From: Bacteroidales bacterium UBA4179
GTDB taxonomy: Bacteria; Bacteroidota; Bacteroidia; Bacteroidales; Dysgonomonadaceae
NCBI GenBank assembly: GCA_002381125.1
Contig: DFUT01000029.1
Location: forward strand, 1 to 25,286
DNA length: 25,286 bases
Direction: 5' to 3'
Positions 15,891 through 24,013 of this stretch are shown here, piece after piece. Positions within the stretch are counted from its first letter, which is position 1. Each line of letters opens with the position of its first letter. Under the pieces are notes generated by a model. It had not been told where the DNA came from. It worked only from the letters and a program-made list of their open reading frames with translations, and did not search any database. A program made the translations under genes and the position numbers.

Positions 15891-17261
15891 ATGTCGGGTA
15901 AATCGACAACTACAGAACAGATCCGCGATTTTACGCAAGGTAAGATTTTTAACCAACTCATTGCGTTGGCTATGCCGTTAATGGCGATTAGCTTCATCCA
16001 GATGACCTATAATTTGGTGGATATCATGTGGATTGGCAGGCTTGGCAGCCGATCGGTTGCTGCAGTGGGTACCATTGGGATGATCATGTGGATGATGAAT
16101 TCGCTTGCCTTGACTTCAAAGGTGAGTGCCGAAATTTCTATCGGGCAATCGGTTGGTGCGAAACGAATCGATCAAGCGGTTATTTATGCATCGCACACCA
16201 CTACTCTTGCTATCTTGCTCGGTGTGTCATTTGCTTTGCTTTTTATTGTTTTTCCCCATCCTTTTGTGTCTTTTTTCAAGTTACAGCATGATATTGCCGC
16301 AGAAGCCGTGGATTATCTGCGAATTGTGGCGTTTGGTTTGCCTTTTGCCTTTTTGATTCTTAATTTTTCGGGTATTTGTGTCGGTTTGGGCAGAAGCGAT
16401 ATTCCGTTTTATTTCAATGGCGTAGGACTCGTATTGAATATCATTCTCGATCCTGTTTTTATATTCGGCGTAGGTCCTTTTCCGGCATTGGGCTCGGCCG
16501 GTGCCGCAGTAGCCACATGTATATCTCAACTTGTTGTAGCCATGTTGTTTGTTTATCATTTAAAAAGAAAAAACGGGTTATTGGGGAAATTCCCTTTTTT
16601 TGCTCGTTTTCATCGAAGATATATATACAACATTTTGAAACTTGGATTACCTGTTGCGGCCATGAATATGTATTTTTCTTTTATCAGCATGAATCTTGCA
16701 CGTATTGCATCGATATATGGAGGTCATTTGGGAGTAACTAGCCAGACGACCGGCGGTCAGATTGAAGGGATTACTTGGAATACTTCGCAGGGTTTTTCGA
16801 CGGCATTGGGTAGTTTTGTGGCACAAAATTATGCTGCCCGTCGTATGGATCGGGCATGGAAAGCTTATCACTATACCTTGCTTATGATGGGTATTTTGGG
16901 AATGATTGTTTCACTTGCTTTTATACTGAAGGGGGAAAATATATTTGCCTTATTTATTCCCGAAAAAGCAGCGTATGAAGCCGGTGGGCATTATTTGTTC
17001 GTTATGGGGATATCGCAATTGTTTATGATGCTGGAATTGACTACGCAAGGGATGTTCAACGGGATAGGGAAGACAACCATACCGGCAGTTATCAGCATCG
17101 GATTTAACACATTGCGTATTCCGCTGGCTGTATTTTTGGCAGGAAAAATGGGCATAAGCGGTGTTTGGTGGGCTATCTGTGTGTCATCCATCCTAAAAGG
17201 CATTGTTTCTCCCACCTGTTTTTACTTTTTTAAACGAAAAATTCGATCAGCATCCCGGTAG
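15891..17261 (+). CDS. MATE-family multidrug/toxin exporter
   Basis: A 456-residue membrane protein with about twelve helices in two similar halves, as in NorM/DinF-like MATE proteins. The N-terminus (GKIFNQLIALAMPLMAISFIQ) and the YNLVDIMWIGRLG segment of helix 1-2 are characteristic, as are GLGRSDIPFYFNGVGLVLNIILDP in the first half and GIGKTTIPAVIS in the second. MATE proteins export cationic drugs or metabolites in exchange for Na+ or H+. The start is the ATG at 15891; an ATG at 15880 is out of frame. The gene follows tRNA-Gly by 75 bases. Its last 15 bases overlap, tail to tail, the end of the alanine dehydrogenase homologue on the other strand. The substrate is not predictable. Confidence 0.93.
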   Translation: MSGKSTTTEQIRDFTQGKIFNQLIALAMPLMAISFIQMTYNLVDIMWIGRLGSRSVAAVGTIGMIMWMMNSLALTSKVSAEISIGQSVGAKRIDQAVIYASHTTTLAILLGVSFALLFIVFPHPFVSFFKLQHDIAAEAVDYLRIVAFGLPFAFLILNFSGICVGLGRSDIPFYFNGVGLVLNIILDPVFIFGVGPFPALGSAGAAVATCISQLVVAMLFVYHLKRKNGLLGKFPFFARFHRRYIYNILKLGLPVAAMNMYFSFISMNLARIASIYGGHLGVTSQTTGGQIEGITWNTSQGFSTALGSFVAQNYAARRMDRAWKAYHYTLLMMGILGMIVSLAFILKGENIFALFIPEKAAYEAGGHYLFVMGISQLFMMLELTTQGMFNGIGKTTIPAVISIGFNTLRIPLAVFLAGKMGISGVWWAICVSSILKGIVSPTCFYFFKRKIRSASR

Positions 17262-18455
17262 GAATAAACCGATATCGTTGACCGGCAGATTGAATTGGTT
17301 TGCAACGTATGAGTTGACCATTCTTCCGGAATACATATAAAAACCGCTAGCAAAGCCCCTGTCGAGACGTGCAAACTGATCTAAACCGCCAAAATCGGCG
17401 AGAAAAGTAAAAAGCGAAGAAAAAATATTGCTCAGTGCTATGGAGGCCGTTCGTGCTACGCGTGAGCTGATATTGGGTTCGCAAAAGTGGAGCACACCGT
17501 ATTTTTCGAACACGTGAGGATGATCGGGCAAACAAGCTTCCATCGTAGTTTCGAAGCATCCTCCCTGTGCAATGCGCAAATCGATGATGATTGACCCTTT
17601 TTTCATTTCACGAACCAAATCGGTTGAAATACGGTAGAAGTGTGTTTTATTGACGTATTGCATGGCCCCAATGACGACATCTGCCGAGCGAAAGGTATTT
17701 CTCAAAACGTTGGGCTGTAAGGTGGATGTAAAAAGTGTTTGCCCAAGAGTTTGTCGAATATTTCGCAGTTTGTCGATATCGTCGTCAAATACCTTCACCA
17801 ATGCACCCAATGCCATTGCTGCCCTTGCAGCTACTGTTCCGGCTACACCTGCTCCTATAATTACCACTTCGGTAGGCGATATTCCCGGAATGCTTCCCAG
17901 TAGAATCCCTTTTCCTCCATGAGCGTTGGTGAGCAACTCTGCTGCCAAGGTTATTGAATATGCGCCTTCGATTTCGGACATGGATATTACAAAAGGCGAC
18001 ATTTCCGTGTTGTCGTAAATAAGTTCATATGCCAATGCATTTATTCTTTTTTCAGACATTAATTCCAGTGTGGATTTAGTCAGTTGATGCAATTGCAAAA
18101 ATGAGAACACGGTGGTTCGGGGTTTCATCATTTCCACCTCTTCCAATGAGGGAGGCGATATTTTGATAATCAGATCGGCTTGCATGATTTCACTATGCGT
18201 ATCGACAATTTCGGCACCCGAGTCGGCATACGAATGATCGGGATAATTAATACCTTGTCCTGCTCCTTTTTCCATGAACACACGATGCCCTTCTTCAACC
18301 AGTAAAGCCGTTGTTTCCGGTGTTAGCGCCAATCGTTTTTCCACCGACTGATTTTCTTTGGGAAGGCCGATTGTTAGCGAAGCTTTCTTTTTATCGACTT
18401 TTTGCAGTAATTCGTGCACGCAAAAAGAAGTATTTTTTAATGGTTCATAAATCAT
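17247..18455 (-). CDS. Alanine dehydrogenase / PNT-family protein with altered active site
   Basis: A 402-residue member of the alanine dehydrogenase and transhydrogenase alpha family. It has an N-terminal extension of about 24 residues, the catalytic-domain motif KRLALTPETTALLVEEGH (Arg41), LIIKISPP (Lys98), a Rossmann nucleotide site IIGAGVAG (about 199-206) with a following acidic FDDD, and a C-terminal part of the catalytic domain. Set against Mycobacterium tuberculosis alanine dehydrogenase, Arg15 and Lys75 are kept, but His96 aligns with Gln121 and Asp270 with Ala296. The reaction (alanine to pyruvate with NAD+) is therefore in doubt. It overlaps aroK by 4 bases (ATGA), so the two are translated together. 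Its 3' end overlaps the MATE gene by 15 bases. Confidence 0.85.
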   Translation of the reverse strand: MIYEPLKNTSFCVHELLQKVDKKKASLTIGLPKENQSVEKRLALTPETTALLVEEGHRVFMEKGAGQGINYPDHSYADSGAEIVDTHSEIMQADLIIKISPPSLEEVEMMKPRTTVFSFLQLHQLTKSTLELMSEKRINALAYELIYDNTEMSPFVISMSEIEGAYSITLAAELLTNAHGGKGILLGSIPGISPTEVVIIGAGVAGTVAARAAMALGALVKVFDDDIDKLRNIRQTLGQTLFTSTLQPNVLRNTFRSADVVIGAMQYVNKTHFYRISTDLVREMKKGSIIIDLRIAQGGCFETTMEACLPDHPHVFEKYGVLHFCEPNISSRVARTASIALSNIFSSLFTFLADFGGLDQFARLDRGFASGFYMYSGRMVNSYVANQFNLPVNDIGLFLPGC

Positions 18456-18988
18456 TTGTTCCGAGTTTTCAATTGTTCTGCTATTCGGTTTACAGTAATG
18501 TGCAGATGTTCTTTGGTTATGAGCCTTTCGCTTTTAATAACAAGATCCGCTTTATTGTAATAACGTTCTCTTTCATGAAGTTGTTTATCGATAAAAGGAA
18601 TTAATTCTTCTTTCGATTTTCCGGCAATAAGCGGTCTGATGGTTTTTGAAGCCAACAGCCGGTTGGCCAACTCTTCGGGGTCGACTTGAATGTATACTGT
18701 TGTTCCTGCTTTGTTCATCATCTCCATATTATCGAAAAAACAAGGTGTTCCTCCACCGCATGAAATTACTATATCTTCAAAAGCCGAAACTTCATGCAAT
18801 GCTTTTCGTTCAATTTTTCTGAACCCTTCTTCTCCCTTTTCTTCAAACAATTGATGGATACTTTTTTGATGGGTATCTTGTATATATTTGTCCAAATCGA
18901 TGAAGTCGACTCGTAAAGTTCTACTCAGTGCTTTTCCGATTGTCGTTTTTCCCGCTCCCATGTAACCGATGAGAAATATACGTTCCAT
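18452..18988 (-). CDS. aroK: Shikimate kinase
   Basis: A 178-residue kinase that phosphorylates shikimate at the 3-hydroxyl, the fifth step of the chorismate pathway for aromatic amino acids. The Walker A motif is GYMGAGKTT (residues 8-16). Shikimate-binding residues appear as Asp33 in DLD, Arg57 in GFRKIE, and the Gly run CGGGTP (77-82). The lid Arg118 is in IRPL, and the adenine-side Arg is near HERERYY (about 140). The length is typical. It is transcribed with the downstream alanine dehydrogenase homologue through an ATGA overlap. A -7 box just upstream suggests a separate promoter from cls. Confidence 0.95.
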   Translation of the reverse strand: MERIFLIGYMGAGKTTIGKALSRTLRVDFIDLDKYIQDTHQKSIHQLFEEKGEEGFRKIERKALHEVSAFEDIVISCGGGTPCFFDNMEMMNKAGTTVYIQVDPEELANRLLASKTIRPLIAGKSKEELIPFIDKQLHERERYYNKADLVIKSERLITKEHLHITVNRIAEQLKTRNK

Positions 18989-19004
18989 CTTTTTTATTTT
19001 GGCA

Positions 19005-19012
19005 CAAAAATA
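19005..19012 (-). promoter_or_regulatory. Putative -7 box for aroK
   Basis: The minus strand reads TATTTTTG, an exact TAnnTTTG match, 17 bases upstream of the aroK ATG. The nearest TTG is 23 bases further upstream, inside the 3' end of cls, two bases longer than the spacing seen at the other promoters here. The leader would be only about ten bases. Confidence 0.45.
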
Positions 19013-19021
19013 ACGAATTAT

Positions 19022-20455
19022 CTATAATAATGGAACAAACAATCGCACGCAGGATTCAAAAAAACGTTCAAGGGAGGGACGTTTTATCCAATTTTTCAGG
19101 AAAATTTGTTCGCAATCGTGTTGATCTGCAATAAAAATTCTTCGTGCTTGTTTCCCCGTTTCCTCATCGTAGATAAAAGCTCCTATTTCGAAATTTTGTT
19201 CAAGACTGCGACTGTCGAAGTTGGCTGAGCCTATCAGTGTAAGCGAATCGTCGAATACCATGAGTTTCGAGTGCAAAAATCCTTTTTTGTAAAAATATAT
19301 CTTAGCCCCGTTTTCAAGCATCTCTTGTATGTATGAGCGTGAAGCAAGCTGTACCAATTGCATGTCGGATCGTTCGGAAAGCATGATTCTCACATCCACT
19401 CCTCTTATGGCTGCTGCGTGTAATGCTTTTATCATGGCATCGGGAGGCAAGAAGTAGGGTGTTTGAATAAAAATCGATTTTTTCGCATTGTAGATAGCTT
19501 GGAGAATACCGAAAGGAATTCCGTTTTCTTCTTTTAAGGGTCCGCTTTCTACTATTTGCATGGGAATATTGCCGTAAATTTCCAAGGGAGGAAAATATTT
19601 TAGAGAGGTGATGAGTGTTTGCGATACAAAATACCAGTCGAGAAGAAATGCCGATTGCAATCCTTGTACGCCTTTTCCTTCGATTCGGGCATGCGTATCG
19701 CGCCAACATCCCCATTCGAAACCATGGATATAGCGGTCGGCTACATTCATTCCCCCAACATAACCTATGCGACCATCGATAACCACGATTTTTCGGTGAT
19801 TTCGGTAATTTATTCTTGAGGTGAGGGCAGGGAATGCCAATTTGAGAAAAGGCTCGGTTTCGATACCGGCTTTTCGGTATTCTTCGTAATAATTTTTTTT
19901 TGCTTTTCTTGATCCGAAGCTGTCGTAAATAATGCGTATTTCGAGACCTTCGCGTGCTTTTTCGATGAGTGCTTCTTGAATTTTTTTGCCGATTTCATCG
20001 TCCAGCAAAGCGTAATATTCAACGTGGATGTGCTTTTTGGCATTCGCTATATCGGCAAATAAACTATCGAATTTATCTTGTCCGTTGGTAAAGATTTTTA
20101 CGTCGTTTCCACCTAAAAGGGGGGAGTGATCGATGTTTTTCAAAAGAGTGATCAAACTGATGTAATCTTCCGGGATGATAAATTCTTCCTGAGTACCAAT
20201 TTCGTCTAGCGGTCTTTTTTTCAACCTGCTGTATATGCGTTTGGAAATGACGTGCTTTTTGGTGACATCTTGTCCGAAAATCAAATACCAGATAATTCCT
20301 ATAACCGGCAAAAAAATCACCGCCATTATCCATGCCACGGTTTTAATGGGATTGCGGTTTTCGGAGATCACTACTACTACTATACTCAGAACAGTAAAAA
20401 TATAGATGATCTGAAAAACAAGAATCAGGGTATCGTTACTCAAACCAATATACAT
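19022..20455 (-). CDS. cls: Cardiolipin synthase (phospholipase D family)
   Basis: A 477-residue inner-membrane enzyme that joins two phosphatidylglycerol molecules to make cardiolipin. Two N-terminal membrane helices lie at about residues 8-30 and 38-61, the second ending in the typical GIIWYLIFG. Two HKD motifs follow: HRKIVVIDG (His220, Lys222, Asp227) and HSKLMVFDD (His395, Lys397, Asp402). Each is followed by the expected GGMN or GSANFDSRS segment. The length matches bacterial ClsA-type enzymes. It starts 6 bases after the rsgA stop codon and is probably the last gene of the yraN-to-cls series. Confidence 0.95.
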   Translation of the reverse strand: MYIGLSNDTLILVFQIIYIFTVLSIVVVVISENRNPIKTVAWIMAVIFLPVIGIIWYLIFGQDVTKKHVISKRIYSRLKKRPLDEIGTQEEFIIPEDYISLITLLKNIDHSPLLGGNDVKIFTNGQDKFDSLFADIANAKKHIHVEYYALLDDEIGKKIQEALIEKAREGLEIRIIYDSFGSRKAKKNYYEEYRKAGIETEPFLKLAFPALTSRINYRNHRKIVVIDGRIGYVGGMNVADRYIHGFEWGCWRDTHARIEGKGVQGLQSAFLLDWYFVSQTLITSLKYFPPLEIYGNIPMQIVESGPLKEENGIPFGILQAIYNAKKSIFIQTPYFLPPDAMIKALHAAAIRGVDVRIMLSERSDMQLVQLASRSYIQEMLENGAKIYFYKKGFLHSKLMVFDDSLTLIGSANFDSRSLEQNFEIGAFIYDEETGKQARRIFIADQHDCEQIFLKNWIKRPSLERFFESCVRLFVPLL

Positions 20456-20461
20456 AATAAA

Positions 20462-21385
20462 TTAGCGGTATTTACTTTCGTTTACGTCACCCAAAATGTT
20501 TAGATAAGACCGATAACGACTTTCGCTGATATAATGATTTTCGACGGCTTTCAGTACGGCACAATCGGGTTCGTTGATATGCATGCAATTGTAGTAGCGG
20601 CAATTTTTTGAAAATCGGAAGATTTCGGGGAAATAGTGCGATATTTCTTGTGGGGTCATGTCGATGATGCCAAATCCTTTTATACCCGGCGTATCGATTA
20701 TATAGCCACCCGTGTCGATTTTAATCATTTCAGAAAATGTGGTTGTGTGCGTTCCTTTGAGGTGATAGTCCGAAATTTTTCCGACTTTGCGTGAGTTGTC
20801 TTTTTGCAGTGCATTGATCAAACTCGATTTTCCAACACCCGAATGACCGACAAGCAACGTTATTTTGTTTTTAATTCTTTCTCGTAAATCCTCGATGCCT
20901 TCTCCCGTTTCGGCGGATGTTTTCAGGTGAGGATAACCAATGGTTTCATACAAATGGATTAGTCCGTCGAGGTATTCTTTGTCGTCTTCATCGTACAGAT
21001 CTATTTTATTGAAGACGAAGCATACAGGAATACGATATGCCTCGGCTGTTGCCAGAAACCGATCGATAAATATTGTTGTGGTTTCGGGAAACCGAACGGT
21101 GACGCACAAAAGCGCTTCATCTATATTTGCTGCCAGAATGTGTGCTTGTTTGGAAAGGTTGGATGCACGGCGGACGATATAATTTTTTCGATCTTCTATT
21201 TCGGTAATGAATGCCGTTCCATCGGGATTTTTATCGATAGTCACATAGTCGCCCACTACGATTGGGCTGGTACTGCGAATTCCTTTCAAACGAAAACTAC
21301 CTTTCGCTTGACACACAATTTCTTCTCCGTTTTCCGTACGAACCCAGTAGGTGTTGCCCGTATTTTTAATTACCAATCCCCTCAT
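20462..21385 (-). CDS. rsgA: Ribosome small-subunit biogenesis GTPase RsgA
   Basis: A 307-residue circularly permuted GTPase that helps mature the 30S subunit. An N-terminal OB fold (about 1-65) is followed by the permuted G domain, where NKID (126-129) comes before the P-loop GHSGVGKSS (180-188) and DTPG (231-234). A C-terminal zinc site is built from Cys262, Cys267, His269 and Cys275. The start is the ATG at 21385, giving MRGLVIKNTG, a typical N-terminus for the family, with AAGG about 9 bases upstream. An in-frame GTG three codons earlier is less likely. Two competing hairpins lie directly before this ribosome binding site. The gene follows frr by 69 bases and precedes cls by 6. Confidence 0.95.
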   Translation of the reverse strand: MRGLVIKNTGNTYWVRTENGEEIVCQAKGSFRLKGIRSTSPIVVGDYVTIDKNPDGTAFITEIEDRKNYIVRRASNLSKQAHILAANIDEALLCVTVRFPETTTIFIDRFLATAEAYRIPVCFVFNKIDLYDEDDKEYLDGLIHLYETIGYPHLKTSAETGEGIEDLRERIKNKITLLVGHSGVGKSSLINALQKDNSRKVGKISDYHLKGTHTTTFSEMIKIDTGGYIIDTPGIKGFGIIDMTPQEISHYFPEIFRFSKNCRYYNCMHINEPDCAVLKAVENHYISESRYRSYLNILGDVNESKYR

Positions 21386-21396
21386 TTCAAACACCT

Positions 21397-21434
21397 TGCG
21401 GTGCAGTGTTTTGGCACCGCAGGCGATACTGCAC
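21397..21434 (-). promoter_or_regulatory. Two mutually exclusive hairpins upstream of rsgA
   Basis: Given in plus-strand letters, TGCGGTGC (21397-21404) pairs perfectly with GCACCGCA (21414-21421). A second pair, GTGCAGT (21401-21407) with ACTGCAC (21428-21434), shares bases with the first, so only one can form at a time. Both lie in the 69-base gap between frr and rsgA, and the first ends within a base or two of the rsgA Shine-Dalgarno. No T tract follows in the transcription direction, so it is not an ordinary terminator. A translational or processing role is inference. Confidence 0.45.
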
Positions 21435-21454
21435 GGTTTAGTTTGCTTTTAAAT

Positions 21455-22015
21455 TTAAATGGTGAGAATTTCTTTTTCTTTTGCGGCAAACATTTCATCA
21501 ATTTTTTTGATGTATTTGTCGTGAAGTTTTTGAATGTCTTCTTCGGCATCTTTCCCGATGTCTTCGGCAAGTCCGTTTTTTACTTCTTTTTTTATTTCCT
21601 CAATTGCATCACGACGTGCATTGCGAATACTTATTTTTGCGTCTTCGGCCTCTTGTTTGGTTTGTTTTACCAGCGTTTTTCGTCGTTCTTCGGTCAAAGG
21701 GGGAATGTTTAGTCGAATTACTTCACCGTTGTTTTCGGGAGTGATGCCAATATTGGAATTGATGAGGGCTTTTTCGATTACTTTCAGCATCGTTTTTTCC
21801 CAAGGTTGTATTAAGATGGTCTTTGCGTCGGGAGTTGTTATGGTAGCTACGTTTGATAGCGGGACCAAACTTCCGTAATATTCTACACGCACGCCGTCGA
21901 GAATATGCGTATTGGCTCTGCCGGCCCGAATACGAGCGAAGGTTTCATCGAGAAATTCGATGGCCATCTTCATTTTTTCTTCAGTTTCCTTTTTAATTTT
22001 AGAAATTTCAGCCAT
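21455..22015 (-). CDS. frr: Ribosome recycling factor
   Basis: A 186-residue protein, the usual length of RRF (185 in E. coli), which with EF-G splits the post-termination ribosome. The three-helix bundle and the small beta domain can be followed. Typical pieces are ARIRAGRANTHILDGVRVEYYG at about 27-48, with the conserved Arg-rich start and the YYG bend, IQPWEKTMLKVIEKAL at about 70-85, and RLNIPPLTEERRKTLVK at about 104-120. It lies 43 bases after pyrH, the frequent pyrH-frr pairing in bacteria. Two in-frame stop codons (TAA ATT TAA) close the gene. Confidence 0.97.
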   Translation of the reverse strand: MAEISKIKKETEEKMKMAIEFLDETFARIRAGRANTHILDGVRVEYYGSLVPLSNVATITTPDAKTILIQPWEKTMLKVIEKALINSNIGITPENNGEVIRLNIPPLTEERRKTLVKQTKQEAEDAKISIRNARRDAIEEIKKEVKNGLAEDIGKDAEEDIQKLHDKYIKKIDEMFAAKEKEILTI

Positions 22016-22058
22016 GTCTTTTAAAGATTTTTATTTGGGTAAGATAAACAAAATTTTT

Positions 22059-22766
22059 TTATTTATGTACATAAGTGCCTATGTTTTCTCCTGAAATTAC
22101 TCTTTTGAGATTCCCGGGTATATCCATATTGAAAACAATCAGCGGAAGGTTGTTCTCTTTGCAGAGAGTGGTGGCGGTAAGATCCATTACTCTTAGTCCC
22201 CGAAAATAGATTTCATCGAACGAAATTTCGTCGAATTTGCTTGCAGTGGAATCTTTTTCGGGATCGGCAGTATAAACACCGTTGACCCGTGTTCCTTTTA
22301 AAAGAATATCGGCTTCAATCTCGATTCCACGCAGGGCAGCTGCCGTATCGGTGGTGAAAAACGGGTTTCCTGTTCCACAAGAAAAAATGGCAATTTCGCC
22401 GTTTTTCAGTGCTTCAACGGCTTTTTGATTGGTATACAGTTCGCCAACCGGCTCCATGCGGATAGCCGTAAATACGCGATTTTTTTGTCCAATGGCTGTG
22501 AGTGCCGAGCTGATTGCCAAACTGTTGATAACGGTTGCCAACATTCCCATTTGGTCGCCTTTTACCCGGTCGAATCCTTTTGATGTACCGCTAAGTCCAC
22601 GAAAAATATTTCCTCCGCCGATAACGATACCCATTTCCACTCCTTGTTGGGCCACTTCTTTGATTTGTTTGGCATATTCGGCAAGACGAGTTTCGTCAAT
22701 ACCGTATTGTTTTTCTCCCATCAGCGATTCTCCGCTGAGTTTCAATAATATTCGTTTATATTTCAT
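22059..22766 (-). CDS. pyrH: Uridylate (UMP) kinase
   Basis: A 235-residue bacterial UMP kinase of the amino-acid-kinase fold, which makes UDP from UMP in pyrimidine nucleotide synthesis. Motifs in order are RILLKLSGESLMG at the N-terminus, GGGNIFRG (about 51-58), the DQMGMLATVINSLAI segment that binds the nucleotide, and GNPFFTTDTAAALRGIEIEAD near 133-153. The length is typical of the hexameric bacterial form. It begins 6 bases after the biotin ligase stop and is followed by frr. Confidence 0.97.
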   Translation of the reverse strand: MKYKRILLKLSGESLMGEKQYGIDETRLAEYAKQIKEVAQQGVEMGIVIGGGNIFRGLSGTSKGFDRVKGDQMGMLATVINSLAISSALTAIGQKNRVFTAIRMEPVGELYTNQKAVEALKNGEIAIFSCGTGNPFFTTDTAAALRGIEIEADILLKGTRVNGVYTADPEKDSTASKFDEISFDEIYFRGLRVMDLTATTLCKENNLPLIVFNMDIPGNLKRVISGENIGTYVHK

Positions 22767-22772
22767 TTTTAT

Positions 22773-23573
22773 TTATTCATTTACAAAAACAATTTCTTTA
22801 AAAGCATATGCTCTTACGTTATCGTCGTCCGGCGTTTTTAATATGAGTTGCCCTGAGGGGAGCGTATTTACGATTTTTGCCAAAAACTTCCCATTTGCGT
22901 CTTTGAACCAATAGTAATTGTCGCGTCGGTATAAATTGTGCATATATTCTTCTTCGATTTCGATAGTACCGATTTTGCCTTGTTCCAACTTGCGATAGAG
23001 AATAAAAAATTCATGCAGCAGCATATTGAGGATAGACTCTTTGTTGTAAGTTACTCCTGTAATTTGTTTTAATGAAACGGGGTTGGGCAACTCGGATGGA
23101 AAGATTTCCTGATTGAGATTCAATCCGATACCGATGATGGTGTTTTCTATTTTATTGCCTTTCAAATCATTTTCGATGAGAATACCGGCAATTTTTTTAT
23201 CTTTCCAATACATATCGTTGGGCCATTTAATGCAAATATCGTGTGTGAACCGATCCAGTGTGTTTTTTATTGCCAGCGAAGCAATGCGCGAGATAATGAA
23301 TTGGTCTTTTGCAAAAACGTTTTTAGGATAAATGAGTAAACTGAAGAGGAGATTTTTACCCTTGGCCGAAATCCATGAATTTCCTCTTTGTCCCCGTCCT
23401 CCGGTTTGATAATCGGCAACAACAATTGAGCCTTCTTCGAGATGTTTTTCCCGGAGAAGTTGTTTCAGATAGGAATTTGTTGATTCGGTTTCTTCTAATC
23501 GGATAATCAATCTTTTTTCACTTAATCGATCCATGCTGTTTTTTTTACTCGTTATTGTAAAAGGCCTTACCAT
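22773..23573 (-). CDS. birA: Biotin--[acetyl-CoA-carboxylase] ligase
   Basis: A 266-residue enzyme that activates biotin as biotinyl-AMP and attaches it to carrier proteins. Key pieces are ESTNSYL (about 30-36), the biotinyl-AMP loop GGRGQRGNSW (58-67), KWPND (116-120) and KKIAGILIE with Lys127. There is no N-terminal helix-turn-helix domain, so it is a single-function (class I) ligase, not a repressor. The upstream ATG at 23573 overlaps the yraN stop by 7 bases (ATGGTAA). An internal ATG at 23534 would start at MDRLSEKRL and leave out 13 residues that look poorly conserved. Both starts are plausible. Confidence 0.93.
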   Translation of the reverse strand: MVRPFTITSKKNSMDRLSEKRLIIRLEETESTNSYLKQLLREKHLEEGSIVVADYQTGGRGQRGNSWISAKGKNLLFSLLIYPKNVFAKDQFIISRIASLAIKNTLDRFTHDICIKWPNDMYWKDKKIAGILIENDLKGNKIENTIIGIGLNLNQEIFPSELPNPVSLKQITGVTYNKESILNMLLHEFFILYRKLEQGKIGTIEIEEEYMHNLYRRDNYYWFKDANGKFLAKIVNTLPSGQLILKTPDDDNVRAYAFKEIVFVNE

Positions 23574-23929
23574 GAAGGTAGAAAAGCATCTTCAATGTGG
23601 TTCAGTTCAAACTCGCGTCCATTCCATAATGCCCCAACAATATCGAATCGCGCGGGTTTATCGATCTTTTTCCCAATAAGATAGCAGTTGGCTGCTTTTA
23701 CCATTCGCCGCATTCGCCTTTCATCGACAAAATCTTCCGGGTTCCCCCATTGCAACGATGTTCTGCTTTTTACTTCTACAAAAATAATATAAGTATCGTT
23801 TTCGGCAATAATATCTACTTCATAACCCCTGAACGACCAATTCCGCTCTCGTATTCGATATTTTTTTGCTTGCAACAATCGCGTTGCCGCCTCTTCCCCT
23901 TGTTTGCCGAGTTCGTTGTGTTGAGCCAT
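23567..23929 (-). CDS. yraN: YraN/UPF0102 family protein (nuclease-like fold)
   Basis: A 120-residue protein of the YraN family, small proteins with a PD-(D/E)xK endonuclease-like fold and no firmly known role. The typical start is seen (GKQGEEAATRLL, Glu12-Glu13). The candidate catalytic residues follow: Asp39 in GYEVDII, Glu52 and Lys54 in FVEVKSR. The length is standard. Its stop codon overlaps the birA start by 7 bases, so translation of the two is probably coupled. The gene starts 84 bases after the alcohol dehydrogenase stop and may have its own promoter there, but I could not identify a good one. Confidence 0.92.
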   Translation of the reverse strand: MAQHNELGKQGEEAATRLLQAKKYRIRERNWSFRGYEVDIIAENDTYIIFVEVKSRTSLQWGNPEDFVDERRMRRMVKAANCYLIGKKIDKPARFDIVGALWNGREFELNHIEDAFLPSW

Positions 23930-24013
23930 ACCAATAACTTTTTATTTCCTTGGAATAGGTAAAAATACATATTTTAAGGAAACAAAATCCTCTTTTTTGA
24001 AAAAATCATTGTT

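Noticed and set aside
21386..21394. GTG start for rsgA giving three extra residues
   Set aside because: The ATG at 21385 has the better-spaced ribosome binding site and gives the usual family N-terminus MRGLVIKNTG.
23966..24013. TTTTTTGAAAAAA palindrome between the alcohol dehydrogenase gene and yraN as a terminator
   Set aside because: It has no G-C core and could not form a stable hairpin; it looks like low-complexity AT sequence.
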